Below, one piece after another: positions 1 to 5,697 of a stretch of 12,511 nucleotides of DNA (its first letter is position 1; every line of letters starts with the position of its first letter). The translations under genes were made by a program, and so were the position numbers. The stretch is from Micavibrio sp. (GTDB taxonomy: Bacteria > Pseudomonadota > Alphaproteobacteria > Micavibrionales > Micavibrionaceae): positions 1 through 12,511 of the forward strand of contig JAPJRC010000061.1 of NCBI GenBank assembly GCA_030824805.1, in the 5' to 3' direction. Below the pieces are notes generated by a model, which was not told the origin of the DNA, searched no databases, and saw only the letters and a list, made by a program, of their open reading frames with translations.

Positions 1-2
1 GG

Positions 3-152
3 AACGCTGCGGAAAGCGCGGAAACGCGGAAAAATTCCCGCGTGGCAAGGGAGGTAATCCTTGCCCTGCCGCATGAGCTTTCCAAAGAACAACGCCTGAC
101 GCTAAACCGCCTACGCCAAGGCTATCGGTTATGCGACCCATGCAGGATATGA
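3..152 (+). pseudogene. MobA/MobL-type relaxase, internal fragment
   Basis: Reading from base 3, the frame encodes NAAESAETRKNSRVAREV followed by ILALPHELSKEQRLTL. This matches the conserved N-terminal block of MobA/MobL (MobQ-class) relaxases, which nick oriT to start plasmid mobilisation: an 'AE..E.RKN..VARE' helix, then an 'ALP.ELS.EQR' strand and helix. The frame ends in TGA at 150-152, only about 50 codons in. The downstream block with the metal-binding histidines is missing. Removing one A from the AAA at 104-106 would continue as T-A-Y-A-K-A-I, so a frameshift may have broken the gene there, but similarity fades soon after. The 5' part lies outside the window. Its GC-rich codons differ from the AT-rich genes that follow. 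Confidence 0.72.
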
Positions 153-195
153 GCAACCTCAATTGGACACCTATGCCACGGTGAGGGAAAAAGGG

Positions 196-495
196 ATGCT
201 TAAAATAATGTCAATCCCGCGCTATCACGGTTTTACCGTGGAAACACCCAAGCTTGCTGAAAAGAATGTGCAGTTTGTGGACATAGCGGGTAATAAAACC
301 ATTCTTTTGACTGTTGTTGTTCCGGCCGAATGGAAGCCACCGCAAGGCATAGATATTTTTTATGAATGGCCAGTCCTAACAGATTCAACACTCAAGCGTT
401 CAGCACTGTTATTGCCCGTTTCAAAGCTTAGTAGCTTCTTAAATGATGAGGCTAAAGATACGGCGGTAGTTCTGGATCACATTTTTGATTATTAG
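196..495 (+). CDS. hypothetical protein, about 100 aa
   Basis: I do not recognise this protein. From ATG 196 it encodes about 100 residues. A purine-rich GAGGG at 183-187 lies 8 bases upstream and favours this start over the in-frame TTG at 163 or ATG at 208. The protein looks soluble: there is no signal peptide or membrane segment, and beta-prone stretches (FVDIAGNKTILLTVVVPAEW) are followed by a short acidic helix and the end VVLDHIFDY. The reading frame is open upstream to 106, so the ORF may itself be the tail of a longer broken gene in the frame that follows the relaxase fragment. It ends 20 bases before the convergent dehydrogenase-like gene. Expression is uncertain. Confidence 0.45.
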   Translation: MLKIMSIPRYHGFTVETPKLAEKNVQFVDIAGNKTILLTVVVPAEWKPPQGIDIFYEWPVLTDSTLKRSALLLPVSKLSSFLNDEAKDTAVVLDHIFDY

Positions 496-514
496 AGTAA
501 AAATCTAACAATTT

Positions 515-1603
515 TTATTGTGACAGCCATTTTATATCATATTCCGATAAAGCCTTAAGGTAAGCATCCAAATTAATCAAATCCAAACATGGCATCGCGC
601 CAGTTTTGGAGATTTCGCCTCTGGCCAGCTTTATAGCCAGCAGTATCGAAGGAATGCAGGGAATATTAGGGCCGTGTCCAGAATCTGTAAGAATATAGAA
701 GGTAACTGTTTTGCGTTTTCCGTTTAAACCTAAACCTTCCATTTCCATGTGAAAGGCACTTCGGTCACTTCCAAGAATATCAAATATCGGCCCAACTTTA
801 AAAAAGGCAGGCGCGAAAGGCTTGAGCGTTTTAACTATTCCCCACCGAACCAGCCAAGATAAACTCCATAAACCCAGATGTAACAAAGGAACCTCTAGTC
901 CTGCACGGAAACGAATATCTTTCAAACTAGGATATCTGTTAGGGAATAATTCTATATCGGGAATGTCGCAGTTTGCTAACAACCTGAATCCCAATTCAGG
1001 ATACTTTCTTAGAGATAAACTTTGCCAACCATAGACAGTGGTGGTTTTTCCGTCCTTTTTGGTTGTAAAGCTTTTGCCCGCATAACCAAGAATGGCCGCC
1101 GTTGTGGCTAGTCCCGCGTTAGTACGCTGTGCTGTTGCAATACCGTAATCGATTGATTCCAATTTTTGAAATTCGCCTTTATACTTATCAAGTATCGAAG
1201 CCGTTAGGCATGGTACAGAACTTGCCCCGCAAATTGCTAGAACGCCCGCATTTTGAGCGCGTTCATTCAATCTTTCAAAGTTAGCCACGAATTCTCTTCC
1301 GTCGGCTAAATCTATGTAATGGCATTTATTCCGAATACAGGCTTCAGCAACGTTGTAACCCTGCCCTTGAAACGGGCCGGACGTATGAATAAGAATATCC
1401 GGTTTGATGGAGATTAAAGATTCTTCAATATTATTTTCTATATCTACAGTCGCATATTCCGCGCCAATTTTTTCAGCAAAGGCTTTTGCTTTTTTGGTAG
1501 AGCGTCCGGCAATAATAACTTCAAGATCGGGTTCACGAGCAAGGCGCGTGGCAATAAAACTGCCAAAATTACCGTAACCTCCAACAATTAGAACGCGCTT
1601 CAT
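515..1603 (-). CDS. saccharopine dehydrogenase-like NAD(P)-binding protein
   Basis: This 362-residue protein starts with a Rossmann nucleotide-binding motif, GGYGNFG at residues 8-14, and then has an IAGRS segment where the ribose or 2'-phosphate is usually contacted. A later block, HTSGPFQGQGYNVAEAC followed by HYIDLADGREF, is typical of the saccharopine dehydrogenase-like superfamily (Sacchrp_dh_NADP). Most bacterial members of this group are of unknown substrate and do not make lysine, so no reaction is assigned. The C-terminal half has hydrophobic stretches (HLGLWSLSWLVRWGIV) that could be membrane-associated. It is the last gene of a three-gene operon. Its ATG overlaps the TAA of the upstream gene by one base (TAATG), with GGA about 8 bases before the start. 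The family call is firm and the function is unknown. Confidence 0.85.
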   Translation of the reverse strand: MKRVLIVGGYGNFGSFIATRLAREPDLEVIIAGRSTKKAKAFAEKIGAEYATVDIENNIEESLISIKPDILIHTSGPFQGQGYNVAEACIRNKCHYIDLADGREFVANFERLNERAQNAGVLAICGASSVPCLTASILDKYKGEFQKLESIDYGIATAQRTNAGLATTAAILGYAGKSFTTKKDGKTTTVYGWQSLSLRKYPELGFRLLANCDIPDIELFPNRYPSLKDIRFRAGLEVPLLHLGLWSLSWLVRWGIVKTLKPFAPAFFKVGPIFDILGSDRSAFHMEMEGLGLNGKRKTVTFYILTDSGHGPNIPCIPSILLAIKLARGEISKTGAMPCLDLINLDAYLKALSEYDIKWLSQ

Positions 1604-2607
1604 TATACTTCCTTGGTAATCTTAAATTGGCCTTTGTATTCATAGATTTTACCCCACAAAGGATGGATTATATCAGTCATCATCTCAAACGTGTTTTCAT
1701 CGACTGGTATTTCTTCCGCATATCCTTTACCCATAAAAATTGTAAGTGGAACAGGAATGAAATGTCCAAAAAGTTTAAGTGCATAGCCCCGATGTTCTAA
1801 AACTACTTTTGCCCCTGTCCAGCGATACTGCATTTTCCAACCCAAACCAAACCGCATAATCTCGATAACCTCTTCGCCTTTAATTTGCAGCATACGAGAG
1901 CGGAAAGTGTAGGTAGGTATATTTTTAAAATGAAAAGTGCGATTAAATTGAAAAGCCTTCGAATTCCTATCGCTCTGAAAACGAACGGTGACAGGCACGT
2001 TGTTTTCAGTGTGTGTTGGAATTTGCCCTAAAGCTTTCATAAGCGGAGAAAGGACTTTTAGTGGTCCTTTGCACAGAACATCTAAGGTGCCTTCGACCAC
2101 GGTCAGATCATCCGTGTAGGGTCGATTGGCGTAATGCTTACGCATTACTTCTGGTAATTCATCCCATGAGTCGCCAAAGATGCTTTTAAAAATAGGTTCG
2201 TTCTTTAGCTGGAGATTGTCTATGCGACCTACTTTTTTTCGCTTTAGAAGCCAGTTCCTCGTCCCACGCATCCATGGATAGGTAATAGATGCTATAGTTT
2301 GTGACCAGAATAGGCTTTTGCAAAAAGCCGTAAAGCCGTTGCTGGAAGCTCCATGCTTTGCCATGAAAGACAATGCGTCTTTTCCATGATAAAACCTACC
2401 TTCTGCATAAATGACCATGCCCTCATCTAAATCTAGGCCACGCTCGGTAATTTCTTGAATAAGGGGGTCGTTGCTTGTCCTTGCATCCAGAAGATGGATA
2501 GAGCCATATTCTTGTTTAATGCGTAACGCATGGGCAGCATTGTTGCACAGCGGGCATTCGCCATCATAAACAAACCAGACACCGGATTTTTGCAAAGAAG
2601 CGTTCAT
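1603..2607 (-). CDS. DCC (DUF393) thioredoxin-like domain fused to DUF4166
   Basis: Residues about 10-125 form a DCC-family (DUF393) thiol-disulfide oxidoreductase-like domain. Its signature YDGECPLC gives a CxxC pair at C18 and C21, and a later YHGKDALSFM segment is also characteristic. Residues about 155-325 (from PEVMRKHYANRP to GKIYEYKGQF) resemble DUF4166, a domain often found attached to or beside saccharopine dehydrogenase-like proteins. The fused form is therefore a genomic link between the DCC domain and the dehydrogenase encoded just downstream. The start codon overlaps the stop of the DUF2269-like gene by 4 bases (ATGA), and no strong Shine-Dalgarno is seen, which fits translational coupling. 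There is no signal peptide, so the protein is probably cytoplasmic or at the inner membrane face. The first domain call is strong, the second moderate, and the substrate is unknown. Confidence 0.82.
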   Translation of the reverse strand: MNASLQKSGVWFVYDGECPLCNNAAHALRIKQEYGSIHLLDARTSNDPLIQEITERGLDLDEGMVIYAEGRFYHGKDALSFMAKHGASSNGFTAFCKSLFWSQTIASITYPWMRGTRNWLLKRKKVGRIDNLQLKNEPIFKSIFGDSWDELPEVMRKHYANRPYTDDLTVVEGTLDVLCKGPLKVLSPLMKALGQIPTHTENNVPVTVRFQSDRNSKAFQFNRTFHFKNIPTYTFRSRMLQIKGEEVIEIMRFGLGWKMQYRWTGAKVVLEHRGYALKLFGHFIPVPLTIFMGKGYAEEIPVDENTFEMMTDIIHPLWGKIYEYKGQFKITKEV

Positions 2608-3071
2608 ACAGGTTTTGTAACCATAAAGTAAAACACAACAACTAAGCCAATAAAGGCAGGCCAGCCTAATATGAACCAGACTTTAAAAAGCCTGCGATAG
2701 CGAGGCGGTAGATCGGTATTAGATTTGATAGACTCCGCTATCAGGTTCTTTAGCTGTATCTGTATCCATACAACCGGAATCCAACATAGACTTGCTATCA
2801 AATATATGGCGTATGTTGTTCTCAACCAAAAATCATCCCAATTATAACCGCCCAAAAAGATCAAGGCTATGCCGCTTAAGGGCTGAATAATGACGGCAGG
2901 AAGCGTGAAAAAGTAATCGGCCAAAACTGTATTTTTAGCCGCATAGAATTTTTCATGAATATTGGCTGTGAAAGCGGATCGAAACATAAAAAACGCAATA
3001 CCTATTCCAGTGCCGAATAGTATTGTCGAACTTAAAATATGAAGTAATTTAATAGTGGTGTATAAATCCAT
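2604..3071 (-). CDS. DUF2269-like integral membrane protein
   Basis: This 155-residue protein has four predicted membrane helices, at about residues 7-29, 50-74, 84-105 and 131-150. The N-terminus, Y-T-T-I-K-L-L-H-I-L-S-S, with a Leu-His in the first helix followed by a glycine-rich turn (GTGIGIAFF), is typical of DUF2269 family inner membrane proteins, which have no assigned function. It is the first gene of the operon with the DCC-DUF4166 protein and the dehydrogenase-like protein. The start at 3071 is supported by family alignment of the N-terminus. No Shine-Dalgarno precedes it, and a perfect TATAAT lies only 7 bases upstream, which suggests a leaderless mRNA. Confidence 0.82.
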   Translation of the reverse strand: MDLYTTIKLLHILSSTILFGTGIGIAFFMFRSAFTANIHEKFYAAKNTVLADYFFTLPAVIIQPLSGIALIFLGGYNWDDFWLRTTYAIYLIASLCWIPVVWIQIQLKNLIAESIKSNTDLPPRYRRLFKVWFILGWPAFIGLVVVFYFMVTKPV

Positions 3072-3078
3072 AATCCAA

Positions 3079-3106
3079 ATTATATCATGTACTTTTTTGG
3101 AGTGAA
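3079..3106 (-). promoter_or_regulatory. predicted promoter of the DUF2269 operon (leaderless)
   Basis: On the minus strand TTCACT (3106-3101) and TATAAT (3084-3079) are separated by 16 bases. The -10 box is perfect and the -35 box matches 4 of 6. Only 7 bases lie between TATAAT and the ATG at 3071, so transcription would start at or next to the start codon. The identical 13-bp element at 3112-3124 sits just upstream of this -35 box. Confidence 0.5.
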
Positions 3107-3111
3107 TAGCG

Positions 3112-3124
3112 TTTGTTCACTTAA
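3112..3124 (-). repeat. 13-bp element TTAAGTGAACAAA, left copy
   Basis: A perfect 13-bp match, in inverted orientation, to 3278-3290. Read towards the DUF2269 gene it is TTAAGTGAACAAA and ends 40 bases before that start codon. A second half-site occurs nearby: AGTGAA at 3101-3106 mirrors TTCACT at 3116-3121. Flanking bases outside the 13-mer do not match between the copies, and no target-site duplication is seen. A shared operator or activator site is therefore favoured over the ends of a MITE. Confidence 0.6.
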
Positions 3125-3163
3125 ACTCCCACACAAATAAAATCAGAAATATGGTCGAGGCTC

Positions 3164-3227
3164 TTTAAAATTTGCGACGACTGGCACTCAGGTGAAAAAG
3201 GGCTGGAGTACGCAATTTAATTTTAAA
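3164..3227. repeat. imperfect AT-rich inverted repeat inside the divergent promoter region
   Basis: TTTAAAATTTGCG at 3164-3176 is mirrored by CGCAATTTAATTTTAAA at 3211-3227, with a 4-base insertion in the right arm. A smaller pair, AGGGCT (3199-3204) and AGCCCT (3228-3233), overlaps it. The repeat sits nearly at the centre of the outer 13-bp inverted pair. The function is unknown: it could be a cruciform, a protein-binding site or the remains of a small insertion. Confidence 0.35.
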
Positions 3228-3249
3228 AGCCCTGCATACACAACCCGAC

Positions 3250-3278
3250 TTGACAGTTTATTAGTCGCGGATGCTAAT
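3250..3278 (+). promoter_or_regulatory. possible promoter of the DUF4145 gene
   Basis: TTGACA at 3250-3255 is a perfect -35 box. GCTAAT at 3273-3278 follows after 17 bases and matches the -10 consensus at 4 of 6 positions. The 13-bp element at 3278-3290 would then lie over the transcription start. A second candidate is TATAAA at 3302-3307, which would place the same element over its -35 region. The sequence does not decide between them. Confidence 0.4.
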
Positions 3279-3290
3279 TAAGTGAACAAA
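3278..3290 (+). repeat. 13-bp element TTAAGTGAACAAA, right copy
   Basis: This is the inverted partner of 3112-3124. In the direction of the DUF4145 gene it reads TTAAGTGAACAAA and ends 37 bases before ATG 3328. Position and orientation relative to the gene are nearly the same as for the left copy relative to its own gene, which suggests that one regulator controls both divergent transcripts. Confidence 0.6.
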
Positions 3291-3327
3291 TTACCTAATT
3301 ATATAAATTATTTAAAGGATTTAGAAA

Positions 3328-4548
3328 ATGGCATGTCCTGTATGTGGCAATAACAAAGCACTAGAGGAAATTGTCGGCGATCGATCCGAAATAACATGCC
3401 CAATATGTGGAAGCTTTAAAATTAGTGGTACAGCTAGGTCTATGCTGTCTGCACGTATTGAGAAAGACACCTCGATAAGAAATAAACTTAGCTACGCAAT
3501 AAGGAATAAACTATCTGGCGGAGAAGCGATTTTTATAGACAGTACAAATTTAGATGCGCTCACATCTACGTCTCTACCACCTATGAAACAACAAATAGAA
3601 AACTTATTATTATGGTGCGCATCGCAGAATGAGAGTGATTTGTTAGGGAGATTTCAACTCTCCAGCATAGATACTGCAATAGCTAGAATTGGAGCGGCAG
3701 GAAAAGAATCAATTCAACAACTTATTCAGCATATAGTTCAAGAGGGTTATCTCAAACACATTGCCATCGGAACCGCAGCATTAACTCCTGCTGGGGTTGA
3801 AAAGATAGAAGAGATTAAAAAGGGCCGTGAAAATAAATTAAATACAAAAATGAATGCAGCCGAAGAAGAAAAAGGAAAAACCAAGTCAATAAAGTCTAAT
3901 TGCAATAATTGTGGTGGAGATAGAACCCAACTTATCAGAGGGCAATATTATAAGACCGAAAACGATAAAGAATATCCAATCTCATGGAGTAACGAGTTCT
4001 TTATTTTAGAATGCGCTGGGTGTGGAGATTTTTCCATTAGAAAAGAATATTGGTTTTCTGAGTGGGACAGCATAGGAAGCAATCCGCTCACTGGAGAAAT
4101 GGAAATGCAGCCCGGAATCAAAGTGACACTTTGGCCCCCGCCAACTTCACGAACCAGACCGGACTGGCTCGCAGAAATTGAAGACGAAGTTTTAGAAAAT
4201 ATTTTTACAGAAGTTTATGATGCATTGGACCAAGGGCTGGCACTGCTTGCAACCATGGGGATACGCGCGGCACTGGATCGATCAATGGAAATAAACGTTG
4301 GAGATGTTGGCGGATTTAAACAGAAACTTGATAAGCTTTTGAGCAACGATGTTATTGGAAAGGGTGAATATGGCGTTTTAGAGATAATGATAGACGCAGG
4401 CCACGCCGCTTCTCATAGGGGACATGCACCTGAGAGGAAACAGCTCAATACAATTATTGATACTGTTGAAAATTTTATCCATCGAGAATTCGTATTGAAA
4501 AAGAAGGCCCAAAAAGTCAAAGAAAAAACTCCACGGCGGACTAAGTAA
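3328..4548 (+). CDS. zinc-ribbon protein with C-terminal DUF4145 domain
   Basis: The protein has 406 residues. The N-terminus carries a zinc-ribbon pattern with CxxC pairs at C3/C6 and C24/C27 (CPVC and CPIC). The region around residues 85-170 is helical and ends in LTPAGVEKIEEI, as in winged-helix folds. A lysine-rich linker leads to a second zinc ribbon, C192/C195 and C229/C232. Residues about 285-395 match DUF4145: a VYDALDQGLALLATMGIRAALD helix region and the AASHRG turn that corresponds to the family's 'AAH' motif. DUF4145 proteins are common in restriction-modification and other defence settings, and their activity is not established. AAAGGA at 3314-3319 lies 8 bases before the ATG. The 3' end overlaps the convergent nuclease gene by 8 bases. 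A role in nucleic-acid binding is inferred from the zinc ribbons. Confidence 0.78.
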   Translation: MACPVCGNNKALEEIVGDRSEITCPICGSFKISGTARSMLSARIEKDTSIRNKLSYAIRNKLSGGEAIFIDSTNLDALTSTSLPPMKQQIENLLLWCASQNESDLLGRFQLSSIDTAIARIGAAGKESIQQLIQHIVQEGYLKHIAIGTAALTPAGVEKIEEIKKGRENKLNTKMNAAEEEKGKTKSIKSNCNNCGGDRTQLIRGQYYKTENDKEYPISWSNEFFILECAGCGDFSIRKEYWFSEWDSIGSNPLTGEMEMQPGIKVTLWPPPTSRTRPDWLAEIEDEVLENIFTEVYDALDQGLALLATMGIRAALDRSMEINVGDVGGFKQKLDKLLSNDVIGKGEYGVLEIMIDAGHAASHRGHAPERKQLNTIIDTVENFIHREFVLKKKAQKVKEKTPRRTK

Positions 4549-5440
4549 CGTCCCAAGCTATTAAGCCGTTCATTTTTAGGAGCAGAGAAACGGGAGCGTC
4601 GGATTCCTTATCAAGCTTTTGCCAGTTTTTTTCAATTTCATTGGGTTCTAAAATCCCTACCTCAAACGCATTGGTGATAATTCCGCCACTCAATTCGTCT
4701 TTAAACCCCGATAACTTCGAGATAGGTAGATAACCAAAATATAGCTCTCGTTCAACATAAAGAGATGCATAAATATCAAATGGTGCAAGCATACCGTAGC
4801 CATTATTCATTAACACGCGGGGCTTATCAAAGATTGGTAAGCTTTCATGCGGTCCTTCCTCAGTGGGAAAGCGGCCTTCATTCCATTTTAAAAGCGCGGC
4901 TTTAAAGGGGCTCCCCAAGGGTTCTTTGGTATCTACTGCGTATACAATCTCACTTTTATAAAAATCAGGCTGAAGAATACAAGGTAAAGGGGCGCTAAAT
5001 CTGGCCCCGAAAGAAATTTGCGCTCCCCGCCAGTCGCAAATTGTTGGGGCCTTCACGTCAGCTTTCCAGTGATGGGGATCTGTATCAACTGGACTATATA
5101 AATCTATTTGTAATTTTTGAGCATAAGTTTTCGCGGCTTTACTGAAACCTTTCGGACAGACTAATGCGCCCTTTTGTGCGCCCACATCATTCATTAAACC
5201 TAAAAATTCTGATACGCCGTTAACGTCAACGGGCTTAGCATAATCTTTACAATCGATTACGATATTCATTTCGTACTGGCCAATAGCTTGACGCACCAGC
5301 ACATCGATCTGGCGTTTTGTGCCACTGATGCGCCCGTCCAAATGAACGTTATGCAAGACCTCAGCAGTAGGCGATAGTTGAGCCTGAATTTTAGCAGTTA
5401 AAATTTCTAATTCGCGGGCTTTCTCGTGTTTACTTGCCAT
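4541..5440 (-). CDS. Mrr-like PD-(D/E)XK restriction endonuclease family protein
   Basis: This 299-residue protein has a restriction-endonuclease fold signature in its first half: RQIDVLV supplies D46 and VIDCKDY supplies D63-x-K65, the catalytic PD-(D/E)XK pattern. It is followed by VDVNGVSEFLGLMNDVGAQKGALV and GFSKAAKTYA, as in Mrr_cat-type proteins. DNA cleavage, perhaps of modified or foreign DNA, is inferred from the family. The second half (residues about 140-299) is not recognised and may sense the target. The start at 5440 was chosen because the family N-terminus begins near there. The frame stays open to 5626, but that extension runs antisense through the tRNA fragment and is not protein-like. 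The gene converges with the DUF4145 gene and lies immediately inside the attachment site. Confidence 0.78.
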   Translation of the reverse strand: MASKHEKARELEILTAKIQAQLSPTAEVLHNVHLDGRISGTKRQIDVLVRQAIGQYEMNIVIDCKDYAKPVDVNGVSEFLGLMNDVGAQKGALVCPKGFSKAAKTYAQKLQIDLYSPVDTDPHHWKADVKAPTICDWRGAQISFGARFSAPLPCILQPDFYKSEIVYAVDTKEPLGSPFKAALLKWNEGRFPTEEGPHESLPIFDKPRVLMNNGYGMLAPFDIYASLYVERELYFGYLPISKLSGFKDELSGGIITNAFEVGILEPNEIEKNWQKLDKESDAPVSLLLKMNGLIAWDVT

Positions 5441-5483
5441 CCAAAATTTCCAAAAGGCAAAGCGTATAGCAGAACAACGGAAA

Positions 5484-5503
5484 CTTACACATTTCCTTAC
5501 ACA
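5484..5503. repeat. tandem direct repeat CTTACACA, period 12
   Basis: CTTACACA occurs at 5484-5491 and again at 5496-5503, separated by TTTC. The pair lies between the nuclease start codon and the tRNA junction, about 60 bases inside the attachment site. Short direct repeats at this distance are typical of integrase arm-binding sites, but the pair could equally be an operator upstream of the nuclease gene. Confidence 0.35.
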
Positions 5504-5560
5504 CTTTTTCATGTTATAAAAAATTATCGTTAAAATACAACAAGGTAAGTAATATATGCC

Positions 5561-5621
5561 GCACTCGAAATGCAGCAAGGGTGCAAGCCCTTCGGGGGTT
5601 CGAATCCCCCCCTGCCCGCCA
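5561..5621 (+). other. attachment site (attR): 3' half of tRNA-Ser(CGA)
   Basis: All elements of a class II tRNA 3' half are present. These are the anticodon loop CTCGAAA at 5564-5570 (anticodon CGA, serine) with the 3' anticodon stem TGCAG; the long variable arm AAGGG/CCCTT at 5577-5592; the T arm GGGGG-TTCGAAT-CCCCC at 5594-5610; the 3' acceptor strand CCTGCCC at 5611-5617; discriminator G; and an encoded CCA at 5619-5621. No 5' acceptor strand (expected GGGCAGG), D arm or complete 5' anticodon stem is found upstream. Instead there is AT-rich unrelated sequence. The break at the anticodon stem-loop is the usual crossover zone of tyrosine recombinases. A functional tRNA cannot be made from this copy. 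Confidence 0.85.
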
Positions 5622-5634
5622 TTCATGACCGGCC

Positions 5635-5663
5635 TTGAATCAAAAACCGGAACTTCCTATCCT
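5635..5663 (+). promoter_or_regulatory. possible promoter of the small secreted protein gene
   Basis: TTGAAT at 5635-5640 and TATCCT at 5658-5663 are separated by 17 bases, each matching its consensus at 4 of 6 positions. The start codon follows 34 bases later. It lies just outside the attachment site, in chromosomal sequence. Confidence 0.3.
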
Positions 5664-5697
5664 TCGGCTTGTTTATTGGTGGCAGAAAGGATCAATC

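Larger units (their letters stand above)
1..5560. mobile_element. end of an integrated mobile element (genomic island) in tRNA-Ser(CGA)
   Basis: The right limit is set by a tRNA-Ser 3' half at 5561-5621 that has no 5' half in front of it. This is what remains of the chromosomal target when an element carrying its own tRNA 3' end integrates. The left limit is outside the window. Supporting signs are a MobA/MobL relaxase remnant at the left edge, the AT-rich composition of about 500-5560 compared with the sequence to the right, and cargo typical of accessory DNA (DUF4145 protein, Mrr-like nuclease). No integrase, recombinase or transposase gene is visible, so the element may be decayed or its integrase may lie at the other end. 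That the relaxase fragment belongs to the same element is an inference. Confidence 0.68.

Noticed and set aside
498..517. AT-only hairpin TAAAAAT-CTAACA-ATTTTTA as a terminator between the first ORF and the dehydrogenase-like gene
   Set aside because: The stem has no G-C pairs and overlaps the dehydrogenase stop codon. It is too weak to call.
3112..3290. A MITE bounded by the 13-bp inverted repeats
   Set aside because: The similarity stops sharply at 13 bp and there is no target-site duplication. Promoter-linked placement explains the pair better, though it is not fully excluded.
5441..5626. 62-residue N-terminal extension of the nuclease, beginning GGQGGIRTPEG
   Set aside because: It is the antisense translation of the tRNA-Ser 3' half and the attachment region, a well-known annotation artefact. 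The family N-terminus fits the start at 5440.
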